Below are positions 7,428 to 16,215 of a DNA stretch of 64,000 bases, in pieces (the first letter of the stretch is position 1; every line of letters begins with the position of its first letter). Below the pieces are notes generated by a model. That model was not told the origin of the DNA, made no database searches, and saw only the letters and a program-made list of their open reading frames with translations. Source of the stretch: an uncultured Acidimicrobiales bacterium (GTDB lineage Bacteria > Actinomycetota > Acidimicrobiia > Acidimicrobiales > SHLQ01). Made by a program: the position numbers and the translations under genes. Location: contig CAKZVC010000059.1 in assembly GCA_937922235.1 (NCBI GenBank), positions 1-64,000 of the forward strand, in the 5' to 3' direction.

Positions 7428-8983
7428 CCGAGCCGATCGAGCACGTTTCGGGTTACCTGCTGCGCCGCAGCATCGCTGGCGAGAGCGAAGACCCAGTCGG
7501 TGGTGCCGATCGTGACGACCTCACCTCCGGCGTCGCCGAATGGCCGACACGTCAACATGACGGCGTTTCCGAATCGGGCTTTGCGAAGTGCGTCGGGGTC
7601 GTCTGCGAAGATGCGCTCGGCAATGAACTCGAGGTCGCCCTGGTCACTGAGCGCCGCGATCGACTTCGGGTACTCGCCCACGCCTAGGTTGCTCGATGGC
7701 ACGCAGCCGACGATCTCAGCATTCGCGGGCACACCGGCCTCGATCGCAAAGGCGTTTGGAATCGGCAGCTGGAGCTCGTCGAGGGTGATCGGGCATCCAA
7801 CGGTTTCGTAGCCGACTGCGCCCTCATCTCGCCCGAGAACATCGCCATAGCGCAGTCCGGTCGAGTCCAGCAGCCAGTGGTCTTCTCGGTAGACGATGAA
7901 GCCTCCGACTCCCTGCGCCGTGGCCTGGCCAAACCGATGGTAGAGCCCGAACGCTGAGCCAGCGCCGAGCAAGGTCCACTCCGGCCGACCGACCGACGGG
8001 TCGGCCCACATGCCCGTCACCAGCGTGTCCGGGTCGTCGTTTGCCGGGTCGTCCGCTCTCCCGGCGTACTTGTGGCACACCATCGTTGTCCCGTGGGTGG
8101 CAGGTTCGATGCGCACGTGCCAGAACATGGTGTTGCCCGAGAACGACGACAACGAGCCACCGCTCTCGACGTGCGCCTCGACCGCTGTTCGCTCGGGTTC
8201 GGTCCAGTACTCGTCGTGACCGACGAGGAGCACGTTCTCATAGTCATCGAGAATCCCGGGTGTATCGAGATCGGCCGAGACCGCGTAGTCGAACTCGTAG
8301 CCCTCGCCTTCGGCCCACTCGATGAACCGTCGGCCGTGGGTGAACCAGCCGGTCGACCCAATGCCTGATGGATAGGCGTTCGTCGTTCGGTACTCCTGAA
8401 AGATCAGCCCGTCGGCATCGGGCGTTTCGCCAAAGCGTGTTGGCCTGGCTTTGCGATCGTCACGCTCGACTTCGGGACGGCTGAGAAAGCCGCGAACGAA
8501 CGGCCGGTGGAACGAGACTTGCGTGCCGCCGGTGTACAGACTCTTGCCGCCCCAGGTGTTGTAGGCGTTCCAGGTGTTTGTCGGAAGCACGTAGAGCGTC
8601 GACCGTTTTGCGTCGCTAGCCGCTGGCCGGATGACGAACCCGGCGTGGGCGACCGTGCGACAGGGGTCAGACCCCGATCCCCTTGCGGTCATCGTCACGA
8701 GATAGAACCCCGACCGCCAGCCACTCTCGGCGGGGATGCTGGCGCTTACGGGCCAGCCACAACCGTTGGCGTCGGCATCGTCGGGCGGCGGGGTGAACAC
8801 GCCAGGCAGTCCCGACGCGGACCAGACGAGCTCGCGCTCGGCGCCCCAACGCTCGACGGTGATATCGAAGGTGTCGGCGTGTGTAGACACATGGAGCTCG
8901 ACAGTGTCGCCCGCGGCATAACTCAACGCACCGCAGTAGCCCTCAATCACATCGTGAAACGTCTGGTCATCGGCGTTCGTCAT
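7424..8983 (-). CDS. N,N-dimethylformamidase large-subunit-like protein
   Basis: This 519-residue protein resembles the large (beta) subunit of N,N-dimethylformamidase, an iron-dependent amidohydrolase that cleaves DMF to dimethylamine and formate. Family hallmarks visible are the NTWNAYNTWGGKSLY segment, GHDEYWTEPER, and the SGGSLSSFSGNTMFWHVR stretch. An N-terminal beta-sandwich (about residues 20-125) precedes this catalytic-like region. No small-subunit gene is adjacent, so true DMF hydrolysis is not assured; many actinobacterial homologues have unknown substrates. It follows the acyl-CoA ligase gene by 9 bp and is probably cotranscribed with it. Confidence 0.75.
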   Translation of the reverse strand: MTNADDQTFHDVIEGYCGALSYAAGDTVELHVSTHADTFDITVERWGAERELVWSASGLPGVFTPPPDDADANGCGWPVSASIPAESGWRSGFYLVTMTARGSGSDPCRTVAHAGFVIRPAASDAKRSTLYVLPTNTWNAYNTWGGKSLYTGGTQVSFHRPFVRGFLSRPEVERDDRKARPTRFGETPDADGLIFQEYRTTNAYPSGIGSTGWFTHGRRFIEWAEGEGYEFDYAVSADLDTPGILDDYENVLLVGHDEYWTEPERTAVEAHVESGGSLSSFSGNTMFWHVRIEPATHGTTMVCHKYAGRADDPANDDPDTLVTGMWADPSVGRPEWTLLGAGSAFGLYHRFGQATAQGVGGFIVYREDHWLLDSTGLRYGDVLGRDEGAVGYETVGCPITLDELQLPIPNAFAIEAGVPANAEIVGCVPSSNLGVGEYPKSIAALSDQGDLEFIAERIFADDPDALRKARFGNAVMLTCRPFGDAGGEVVTIGTTDWVFALASDAAAQQVTRNVLDRLG

Positions 8984-8992
8984 GGGCGAGTC

Positions 8993-10531
8993 CTACTCGA
9001 ACTGCGAGCGAAGCTCGCGCTTGAGCATCTTGCCTGACGCGTTGTGCGGGATCTCGTCGACGATTTCGAGACGGGTTGGCAGCTTGTAGCGAGCGAGTGA
9101 GCCACCAGCGAAGTCCCGCAGCTCCTCGAGCGTCAGCGTCGCGTTGGGCACGAGGTCGACCACGGCGGTCACCGACTCGCCCCACCGCTCCGACGGGGTA
9201 CCGATCACGGCCACCTCGCCGATTGCGGGGTGCGCAAGCAATATCTCTTCGACCTCGGCGGGGTAGACGTTCTCGCCGCCGCTGATGACCATGTCTTTCA
9301 CCCGATCGACGACGAAGTAGAAGCCGTCCTCATCGACGTAGCCTGCGTCTCCGGTGTGGAACCAGCCGTTGGGGTCGATGGCGTCGGCGGTGGCTTCGGG
9401 GCGGTTCCAATACCCCTTCATGATGTTCGGGCCCTTCGCACAGATCTCGCCCTTGACGAACGGTTCAGTGACGGTGGCTCCTTCCTCGTCGACGAGCTTC
9501 ATGTCCATGAAGAAGACGGGCTGGCCCGCTGAGCCCAGTTTCTGCTCGCCGAACTCCTTTGCCAGCACGGTGAGTGACGGAGAGGTCTCGGTCAGGCCGT
9601 AGCCCTGTTGGAACGGCACGCCGACGCCTCGGTATCGCTTCTGCAACGGCTCGGGCACCGGGGCACCTCCACAGATCGTGATGTTGATCGACGTCAGGTC
9701 GGCCGTGTCGAACTCGGGTGCCTGGCTCATGAACAAGAACATCGCTGGCACGCCAAACACCGACGTCACACGATGCGCTTCGATTGCTTCGAGCGCAGCC
9801 TCCGGGTCGAAGTGGCGGTGCAAGATCACGTGCCCGCCTCGCTGCATCACCACGAGCGTGGTCACGTTCAGGCCGCCGATATGGAACAGCGGTGCCATCA
9901 CCAGCGTGACTTCGGCGTCGGTGTACTCACCGGTCATCATCGTGCCTGTGTTACACCACCAGATATTCGCATGGGTCAACATGGCGCCCTTCGGGCGACC
10001 GGTCGTACCCGAGGTGTACATGATGAGCGCGGTGTCGTCAGGGTCGATGGTGGCGATCTCGTCGACCGTCGAGGCGGCAGCGACGAGTTCGTCGTACGCC
10101 TCCCAAATCGCTCCGTCTGCCCCAGCCGTGCCTTCGACGCCGATCCAGCGCTGCACCGGCACCTCAGCGCGGACGGCATCGAGGATCGGTCGGTGGTCTG
10201 GCCCGGCAATCATCGTCGACACACCGGCGTCGTCGAGCATGAACGCGAGCTCGGGGCCAGTCAGGCGGAAGTTCAGCGGCACGAAGATGGCGCCGATCCG
10301 GGCGCAGGCAAACATGCACTCGAGGAACGTGTGGTGGTTGAACGCCACGTACGCGACGCGGTCGCCCTGCTGCACCCCGCCCGAACGCAGGACATCGGCA
10401 ACCCGGGCGCAGCGATCGTGGAAGTCCGCGTAACTCCACGTGGCCCCCTCGAAGGTGAGGACCGGCCGATCGGGCGTCTGCCGTACGCGTCGCTCAAACC
10501 ACCCTGCTAGCGAAATGTCTGGTGCACCCAT
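8993..10531 (-). CDS. acyl-CoA synthetase (AMP-forming)
   Basis: This 512-residue adenylate-forming ligase activates a carboxylic acid to its CoA thioester through an acyl-AMP. Motifs are YTSGTTGRPKG (P-loop-like A3), GYGLTETSP (A5), the WFHTGD region (A7), DRVKDMVISGGENVYPAEVE (A8) and the catalytic Lys near the C-terminus in ASGKMLKRELR (A10). Length and motif set are those of FadD-type or aryl-CoA ligases. GGGGGA lies about 7 nt before the ATG. Pairing with the dimethylformamidase-like gene suggests an acid released from an amide or peptide bond is activated; that is inference. Confidence 0.92.
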   Translation of the reverse strand: MGAPDISLAGWFERRVRQTPDRPVLTFEGATWSYADFHDRCARVADVLRSGGVQQGDRVAYVAFNHHTFLECMFACARIGAIFVPLNFRLTGPELAFMLDDAGVSTMIAGPDHRPILDAVRAEVPVQRWIGVEGTAGADGAIWEAYDELVAAASTVDEIATIDPDDTALIMYTSGTTGRPKGAMLTHANIWWCNTGTMMTGEYTDAEVTLVMAPLFHIGGLNVTTLVVMQRGGHVILHRHFDPEAALEAIEAHRVTSVFGVPAMFLFMSQAPEFDTADLTSINITICGGAPVPEPLQKRYRGVGVPFQQGYGLTETSPSLTVLAKEFGEQKLGSAGQPVFFMDMKLVDEEGATVTEPFVKGEICAKGPNIMKGYWNRPEATADAIDPNGWFHTGDAGYVDEDGFYFVVDRVKDMVISGGENVYPAEVEEILLAHPAIGEVAVIGTPSERWGESVTAVVDLVPNATLTLEELRDFAGGSLARYKLPTRLEIVDEIPHNASGKMLKRELRSQFE

Positions 10532-10596
10532 ATGTCCCCCGTTGTCTGTGCCCGTTGCTCCCTGCCAATGTGCGCTGTGCCGGGCATGTCAGCGTG

Positions 10597-11091
10597 TTAC
10601 TCGTCCGACATCCGGTCTCGCAGGATCTGACCCTTTGTCCGAAACAGTTCCTTACCCTCGCCCAACAGGTCTAGTCGCTGGACGAAGAGCCACAGGACGG
10701 CAAGACCGATCAGTTCCATGACGATCAGGACAAACCCCGAGCGCTCGAACTCATTGACCCTCGACCCGCCGAGCACATCCGACACGCCGAGAAACGGCCA
10801 CCAAAACACCTTTGCTGACGCCCACGAACCGTCGAGCACCAGATGCATGAACATGCCGATCGGGAGGCCGAGCCACTGCCGGCGAACAAGACGGCGGTTC
10901 TGCGTGGTCAGCATCACGATGGTCATCACAACGACGGGGGCAAGCAGGGTGTGGAGCACCCACGGACCGCCAGCAAATCCCTCGATGGCGGGCAGGACAG
11001 CCCCGAGCATCACCATCCGGTAGTCGAGGGCCGGTGAGGAGAAGACGATAAGCACGCCCGCGAACGCGAGGCCAATAAACCAGAAAAACAT
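10597..11091 (-). CDS. small multi-pass membrane protein, YdjM/DUF457-like
   Basis: This is a 164-residue protein with about four predicted spans. Conserved-looking polar residues sit inside membrane context: a Pro-x-x-Glu (LPAIEGF), His in WVLHTLLAP, and His/Asp in MFMHLVLDGSW. This resembles membrane-bound metal-dependent hydrolases of the YdjM/DUF457 type, though the match is loose. The frame is open to 11241, but ATG 11091 starts immediately with the first hydrophobic helix and lies 4 nt after the zinc-ribbon gene's stop. I therefore treat the pair as an operon. Confidence 0.6.
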   Translation of the reverse strand: MFFWFIGLAFAGVLIVFSSPALDYRMVMLGAVLPAIEGFAGGPWVLHTLLAPVVVMTIVMLTTQNRRLVRRQWLGLPIGMFMHLVLDGSWASAKVFWWPFLGVSDVLGGSRVNEFERSGFVLIVMELIGLAVLWLFVQRLDLLGEGKELFRTKGQILRDRMSDE

Positions 11092-11095
11092 GTCG

Positions 11096-11815
11096 CTAAC
11101 TGGTCTTTGCGACCAATCGGCCGCAGTCAACGCACGGCTCGAGCGTTCCGGCGGGCAGATGCTTCCAGCGGTCGAGCTCGACGGCCGACATCGCCACGGG
11201 GCAACCGCCGTTGTGCGCTGGGTCGAATTCGACGACCGCATCTGGGCCGTACGTAATGCGCATCTTCCGGTAGAGCTCGAGGTTGTCTGGGTCGATGTCG
11301 CCTGCAGCGGTTTCCCGCTCGGCCTCGAGCTTCGCTATCTCGGCATCCAACTCGGCCGCATTTGCGTCGAGCGAGCTCTGCTGTTCGCCGCGCTTAGCCT
11401 CAAGTTCACCCTTTGCCGCCTCGGCCTGTACGAGCTGTTCGTCGAGCGGTTCGATCTCGAGCAGCAGCTCGATCGCCTGGGTCTCAAAGTCGCTTTGGCG
11501 AGCTTTGAGTCCGGTGATTTCGTCGCCGAGTGCAGTTGCTTCCTTCGGGCTCGTGACCGACCCGTCGTAGAGCTTGGCCTCAAGGCTGGCCGCCTTGGCC
11601 TCGACATCGGAGGCGTCGGTTTCGATGCTGCGCTGCTTGGTCCGGAGCTCGTCTCGAGCCGCCTCCGTAGTGGCCCGGGCCTTGTCGAGCGTGGCGAGCT
11701 CGGCATCGATCTCGGCGATTGCGGCGCGCTCAGGTAGATGCTCGTGTTTGAAGCGAAGCTGGTCGAGCGTGTTGTCGTGGCGTTGGACGGTCAGCAGTGC
11801 CACAAGTTCCGACAT
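11096..11815 (-). CDS. C4-type zinc-ribbon coiled-coil protein (DUF164/CT398-like)
   Basis: This 239-residue protein has an extended, charged coiled coil of about 170 residues (alternating Glu/Lys/Ala heptads). A C-terminal zinc ribbon follows, with a Cys in GGCPVAMS and a paired C-x-x-C in EPCVDCGRLV. This is the architecture of the DUF164 family found throughout Actinobacteria and in Chlamydia CT398, where links to secretion or RNA processing have been suggested. The role here is unknown. It precedes the small membrane protein gene in a compact unit. Confidence 0.85.
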   Translation of the reverse strand: MSELVALLTVQRHDNTLDQLRFKHEHLPERAAIAEIDAELATLDKARATTEAARDELRTKQRSIETDASDVEAKAASLEAKLYDGSVTSPKEATALGDEITGLKARQSDFETQAIELLLEIEPLDEQLVQAEAAKGELEAKRGEQQSSLDANAAELDAEIAKLEAERETAAGDIDPDNLELYRKMRITYGPDAVVEFDPAHNGGCPVAMSAVELDRWKHLPAGTLEPCVDCGRLVAKTS

Positions 11816-11897
11816 GGTTCCCCCGGTTAGGCGTGCACGTAACCTAGTCAGGCAATGCCCGGTACAGCGAGCTGGTTGGGCTAGTGCTGGTTAGTAG

Positions 11898-14348
11898 CTA
11901 CGGCGCGTTGGTGGATTCCGGCGCGGCTGTCGTCTCTGGAGCGGCCGTTGTTTCGGGTGCGGCCGTGGTCTCCGGAGCTGCTGTTGTTTCCGGTGCAGCG
12001 GTCGTTTCGGGAGCGGCCGTCGAGTCAGTAGTCGTATCGGTTGGCTCGGTTGTCTCGGTCGGAGCGACCGTTGTTTCTCCCTCGACTGTCGACGAGGTTT
12101 CTCCATCGACCACGCTCGACGTTGTCGTGTTCGGGTCGATCGCATTGGCCGGACGGATTCGAGCTACGCATCGATCTTTCTGGCCGTCGCCATCGCGGTC
12201 GACTGCCACCAACAAGGCCGGGCACGAACCGTTGTAGGCAACGCCACCGAGGTTGCGGCACCAGTCGACGTCGCCGTCGCCGTCTTGATCGACCTCAGCG
12301 TTTTGACCACCACATGGGCTGATGCGAACCACTTCAGGTTCCTCAAGGTCTGCGTCGGTCTTCAAGCGCACGGGTTGGCGTCGTGACCGGTCGGGCTCGA
12401 TGAAGTCGATGACCGGGAGACCAGCCATGTAGTCGTTCATGAACCGGCCCCACACGATTGCGGGCAGCGAACCGCCGGTGACGCCGGCATCGGCAAACTC
12501 ACCAAACGCCTGCACGTAGTCGGCCCGGATTTGGTCGGGATCGCGGCGGTCGTAGCGCATGGCGACCTGGCCTTCTTGGCCGCCGATCCACACGGCGGTT
12601 GCGAGCTGTGGGGTGTAGCCAACGAACCAGGCGTCGTAGTTGGACTGACCGGTTCCGGTCTTGCCGGCCGCACGGTGGCCCGAAACCTGAGCTCGTCGGC
12701 CAGTGCAGGCCTTCGGGCAGCTGACGTTCTTCTCGAGCACGTCGGTGACGAGGCGGGCGGTCTGTGGACGCACGGCACGGAACGGCTTGGGGTCGTGCTG
12801 GATGATTGTCTTGCCGCCCTGGTCGATGCGGGTGATGAGGTGCGGGTCGACTCGGATGCCGTCGTTGGCAAAGGTGGCGTAGGCGTTGGCCATTTCGAGA
12901 GGGGTGACGTCGTACACGCCGAGCGGCAACGCAAGAACCGGCTGGATCTCGGACTCGATGCCGAGCGCCTTGGCGGTGTCGACCACGTTGTTGAGGCCAA
13001 CGTTCTGGCTCAGACGGAGGTAGCCGCAGTTCGTCGAGCGGAGGGTGTGGTCTTCGATGCTGAGCGCACCACTTCGGCGTCCGCCGTTGTAATCGCCTGC
13101 TTCGTATGGGTTCGGAATACCGCCCGGGTTAGCGAACTCACATGGTGAACTGGCGTTGATGCTGTCGGTTGGGAGCAGGCCAGCGGTTTCAAACGCAGCG
13201 GCGAGCACGAACGGCTTAAACGATGAACCGGTAGGGCGACCCTTCTGGGTGGTCACGTTGAATTCGAACTCGTCGAAGCCTGGGCCACCGATCATTGCCC
13301 GGACGGCACCGCTACCAGGCTCAACCGACACGAGACCAGCGATGATCTTCAGGTTGTTGCGAGGGAACTCGGTGGCAACAGCGTTCTCGGCGAGGGCCTG
13401 AGCCACAGGGTCAAACGTGGTGTACACCTCAAGGCCGCCCTGGAAGACCTTGTTGATGCGGTCGGCGCGGGTCTCGCCAAGGCGTTCGTCGTCGAGCAGG
13501 CGACGCTTCACTTCCTCGACAAAGTAGGTGTCGAGGAACTGCGTGGTGTCGAGCTGGCGGTAACGAGGAAGTTCGCTGCGTTCCCAGATGCGACGCTCTT
13601 CCTCGTCGATGAACCCTTCAACCTGCAGTCGGCCAAGCGCGGTGCTGCGTCGGTTGAGTGCGTTGGTTGGACGGTAGACGGGGTCGTAAAGGCTTGGGTT
13701 GGAGATCACGCCAGCGAGCAGTGCCGCTTCGCCGTAGTTCAGTGAGCCTGCGTCCTTGTTGAAGTACAGCTCGGCTGCGGCCTGCACGCCGTAGGCGCCG
13801 CCACCGAAGTAGACCGCGTTGAGGTAACGCTCGAGGATCTCGTCCTTGGTCATCTGCTCTTCGAGACGCATTGCGATTGCAGCCTCAGGAAGCTTGCGGT
13901 CGAGGGTCTGCTCGCTCGTCAGAACACCGAGCTTGACGAGCTGCTGGGTGATCGTCGAACCACCCTGTTCAACGCCGCCCGCCGACACGTTCGTTACTGC
14001 GGCACGGGTGATCGCTGCAACGTTGACGCCCTTGTGCAGGTAGAACCGGTCGTCTTCTACGGACAGAACAGCCGAAACGACCTCAGGTGCGATCTGGTTG
14101 AGAGGGACATACTCACGGTCGATCTCGCCCTTGAGCTCGGCGATCAGCTGACCGTTGGCGTCGTAGATTGTCGTGGTCTGTTCGAGAATCGAAAGGTCGA
14201 CCTCGGTCGACACGGTCGTCTTCGCTCCCCACAAGTCGGAAAGCGACGGGGCGAGCGATGCAAGGGTGAACGCGAGCGCGCCACCGGCAACAGCCAAAAC
14301 AATGGCGAGCTGCATGACACTGAAAGCAGATCTGACGACAAGACGCAC
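11898..14348 (-). CDS. class A penicillin-binding protein (transglycosylase/transpeptidase)
   Basis: This bifunctional peptidoglycan synthase of 816 residues acts outside the membrane. A TM anchor lies near residues 12-30. The GT51 domain at about 70-250 has the catalytic Glu98 in SVEDDRFY and then QGGSTITQQL. The transpeptidase has S375-x-x-K378 (SSFK), S438-T-N and KTG at about 563. The C-terminus carries six near-identical TTAAPE repeats (11930-12020) after a Thr-rich linker. The frame continues upstream to 14594, but that part overlaps a hairpin RNA. GTG at 14348, giving fMRLVVRSAF just before the TM, is therefore the likely start; its SD is weak. Confidence 0.9.
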   Translation of the reverse strand: MRLVVRSAFSVMQLAIVLAVAGGALAFTLASLAPSLSDLWGAKTTVSTEVDLSILEQTTTIYDANGQLIAELKGEIDREYVPLNQIAPEVVSAVLSVEDDRFYLHKGVNVAAITRAAVTNVSAGGVEQGGSTITQQLVKLGVLTSEQTLDRKLPEAAIAMRLEEQMTKDEILERYLNAVYFGGGAYGVQAAAELYFNKDAGSLNYGEAALLAGVISNPSLYDPVYRPTNALNRRSTALGRLQVEGFIDEEERRIWERSELPRYRQLDTTQFLDTYFVEEVKRRLLDDERLGETRADRINKVFQGGLEVYTTFDPVAQALAENAVATEFPRNNLKIIAGLVSVEPGSGAVRAMIGGPGFDEFEFNVTTQKGRPTGSSFKPFVLAAAFETAGLLPTDSINASSPCEFANPGGIPNPYEAGDYNGGRRSGALSIEDHTLRSTNCGYLRLSQNVGLNNVVDTAKALGIESEIQPVLALPLGVYDVTPLEMANAYATFANDGIRVDPHLITRIDQGGKTIIQHDPKPFRAVRPQTARLVTDVLEKNVSCPKACTGRRAQVSGHRAAGKTGTGQSNYDAWFVGYTPQLATAVWIGGQEGQVAMRYDRRDPDQIRADYVQAFGEFADAGVTGGSLPAIVWGRFMNDYMAGLPVIDFIEPDRSRRQPVRLKTDADLEEPEVVRISPCGGQNAEVDQDGDGDVDWCRNLGGVAYNGSCPALLVAVDRDGDGQKDRCVARIRPANAIDPNTTTSSVVDGETSSTVEGETTVAPTETTEPTDTTTDSTAAPETTAAPETTAAPETTAAPETTAAPETTAAPESTNAP
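11920..12030 (-). repeat. 18-bp tandem repeats encoding (ETTAAP)n at the PBP C-terminus
   Basis: About six tandem 18-bp units, each encoding Glu-Thr-Thr-Ala-Ala-Pro, form the extreme C-terminus of the penicillin-binding protein. The copies differ mainly at synonymous third positions. Such in-frame low-complexity arrays commonly vary in number between strains and make flexible wall-spanning linkers. Confidence 0.85.
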
Positions 14349-14409
14349 AGCGATCAACCTAGTCGCCCGTTGTGGCCACGAGGCGTCACGCCAAGCCCGA
14401 AAAGGTAAA

Positions 14410-14516
14410 AATGAAAAACCCCGCCGAAGGGGGGAAACGGCGGGGTTCTTCGAAAGCCGTGTTTCTTGGGGGAAAGACTCACAGCGAGCGACGACTTTGC
14501 GTCGCTTCTTGGCATC
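14410..14516 (-). ncRNA. candidate 6C-type small RNA with intrinsic terminator
   Basis: On the minus strand a TACAAT -10 box (14517-14522) is followed by about 100 nt with two C-rich-loop hairpins. The first has stem UCUU/AAGA around a loop with five C (about 14465-14485). The second is a perfect 10-bp stem AACCCCGCCG/CGGCGGGGTT with six C in its loop (14417-14447) and runs into a short U-tract. Two hairpins with C-rich loops, the last acting as terminator, match the known actinobacterial 6C RNA (B11 in mycobacteria). The first loop has only five C, so the match is not perfect. The RNA lies in the gap before the PBP gene. Confidence 0.55.
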
Positions 14517-14581
14517 ATTGTACGCGAGCTCGTCATCCAAATGGGGTGCAGCTTTTGTGACGTCAGACACCGGAGAAGCCT

Positions 14582-15556
14582 GTGAAATCACCAAAGTTGG
14601 GGTCTGAGCGTTACTCAGGACCTCATCCGATCACGTGGCTGATGCTGTGCATCACAGCACTCGTGCTGTCGGCGTGCACCAGCGGTTCGAGCAATTCGGT
14701 TTTGCCCGCTGACGAACCCGATTCGCAGTCATCGAGCGAAGCCACGAACGATGGCGATTCGACCCCGATCAGCGACAGCCAGGCGGCTGCGATCTCACCG
14801 CCGGGAGACAGCCTTCCGATCACCATCACGCGAATCAGCGATGGCGACAGCGTTCGTGCGGACAGTGCCGAGGGCGACCTCGAAATTCGCCTGCTCGGCA
14901 TCAACGCTCCCGAACAAGATGAGTGTTTTGGTAGCGAGGCCAAGGCCGAGCTCGAACGGCTGCTCAACAGCGAAGACGTTCGCGTATCGCCATGGCCGCC
15001 CGAACGGGACGACTTCGGCCGCGAGCTCGGGTTCCTTATCGCCGATGGCATCTTTGTCAACTTGTCGCTCGTCGAGACAGGACACGTCGTTGCGAGGGCG
15101 CAAAGCGACCACGGGTTTGATCGAGAGTTTGAAGAAGCCGAACAGAAGGCGTCGGCCGCAGGTGTTGGTCTCTGGGCTCGCGATGCGTGCGGCACCCCGA
15201 CCGATGCTCAGCTCGTCATCGTCGAAGTCTTCGAGAACGCACCTGGCGATGACCGCGAGAACCCGAATGGCGAATATGTCGTCATCGAGAACGTTGGTGA
15301 CAACGCAGTCGACCTGAGCGAATGGGCGATCCGGGACGAGTCGACTCGCCACCGCCATACGTTCTCGTCGATCGAAATCGGGCCCGGCGACCAGGTTCGC
15401 TTGCGCACCGGATGCGGGAACAACGACCTGGGAAGTGACCCGATGGAAGTGTTCTGGTGCGACCCCGAGCCACCGGTATGGAACAACGGTGGAGACACGG
15501 CCTTTTTGCTTGACCCGAACGGTGCAATTGCCGACAACTTCGTAGTAGCTGGATAA
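14582..15556 (+). CDS. secreted lipoprotein: staphylococcal-nuclease-like domain plus lamin-tail domain
   Basis: This is a 324-residue exported lipoprotein with lipobox VLSAC (Cys32). After a Ser-rich linker, a thermonuclease-type SNase domain spans about residues 79-200: ITRISDGDSVR, the active-site Arg in RLLGINAPE, and EAKAELERLL. It probably cleaves nucleic acid phosphodiesters outside the cell. A lamin-tail (LTD) domain follows at about 208-320 (VIVEVFENAPG, then YVVIENVGDNAVDLSEW). It starts at GTG 14582 with GGAG 6 nt upstream. The gene is divergent from the PBP. Nutrient acquisition from extracellular DNA is a plausible role. Confidence 0.85.
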   Translation: MKSPKLGSERYSGPHPITWLMLCITALVLSACTSGSSNSVLPADEPDSQSSSEATNDGDSTPISDSQAAAISPPGDSLPITITRISDGDSVRADSAEGDLEIRLLGINAPEQDECFGSEAKAELERLLNSEDVRVSPWPPERDDFGRELGFLIADGIFVNLSLVETGHVVARAQSDHGFDREFEEAEQKASAAGVGLWARDACGTPTDAQLVIVEVFENAPGDDRENPNGEYVVIENVGDNAVDLSEWAIRDESTRHRHTFSSIEIGPGDQVRLRTGCGNNDLGSDPMEVFWCDPEPPVWNNGGDTAFLLDPNGAIADNFVVAG

Positions 15557-15637
15557 AAACCGTTTCTCGTTTTTCCAAATTCGGGCGACCTCAGTAGGTT
15601 TTTTCTAGCTGCCTGTGAAGGAGCAGAGTTACCGAAA

Positions 15638-16213
15638 ATGTCGACGAGCGATCTACGCCGAGGGCCTGGGTGGTGGATGGACCTTGATGGTTCATGGAAG
15701 CCACCTGAGGTATGGCCGGAGTCCTCTCCTCCCCTGCCCGGGTGGGTTCGGACTGGCAATGGCCAGTGGCAGGCGCCCGAGTTCGCCCCGGGCGAAACGA
15801 AGTCGATCAACCTCGACACGACTACGGCCCATACAGAAACCTTCGATGCGGACGCCGTCGATGCTGACGACGAAGCTGTTCCGGCGCAGCGCCCGGTCGC
15901 CGAGACTGAAGCAGCCACAACGCCCGCGCCAGGCGCGGAGCCCGCATCGGGGCCACAGCCTCCGGCAAAACCAGCTAGCGCACGGCAGAGACCTGCGCTC
16001 ACGTACTCCGCCGGCACACTGTCGCCGAGCCTGAGCGAGCAGAACGAGAAGGCGGCACCGCAGCTCACCCTTGCGCAAACCAGCGATGTTGTCGCTCTCC
16101 CGATCTTCGACGACCGGCAAGAACAGAATCGAGCGATCCGAGCAGCCGTTGTCGCCGGAATCTTGGCGGCCATTGTGGCCGGCGTCGTCGTGCTTGTGCT
16201 GGCTGCCCTCTAG
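15638..16213 (+). CDS. tail-anchored hypothetical protein with Trp-rich N-terminal repeats
   Basis: This 191-residue protein is not recognised as a named family. The N-terminus has two short Gly-Trp repeats ([14 protein letters not shown] and [14 protein letters not shown]), reminiscent of the DUF2510-type tryptophan motif of actinobacterial membrane proteins. An Ala/Pro/Glu-rich disordered middle follows, and a single strong C-terminal membrane span ([23 protein letters not shown]) lies at about residues 168-191. AAGGAG is present about 13 nt upstream. It lies just before the Nudix gene with only 2 bp between them, so cotranscription is likely. Confidence 0.65.
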   Translation: MSTSDLRRGPGWWMDLDGSWKPPEVWPESSPPLPGWVRTGNGQWQAPEFAPGETKSINLDTTTAHTETFDADAVDADDEAVPAQRPVAETEAATTPAPGAEPASGPQPPAKPASARQRPALTYSAGTLSPSLSEQNEKAAPQLTLAQTSDVVALPIFDDRQEQNRAIRAAVVAGILAAIVAGVVVLVLAAL

Positions 16214-16215
16214 CC

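Noticed and set aside
9608-10510. 300-residue plus-strand open frame
   Set aside because: Antisense to the acyl-CoA ligase, whose motifs are complete.
14349-14594. N-terminal extension of the penicillin-binding protein frame
   Set aside because: It overlaps a perfect C-loop hairpin with U-tract and a -10 box. The encoded residues do not resemble the family and a GTG just before the TM gives a standard start.
15557-15637. T-rich stretch after the nuclease lipoprotein as a terminator
   Set aside because: ACCT/AGGT gives only a 4-bp stem before the T-run; too weak to call.
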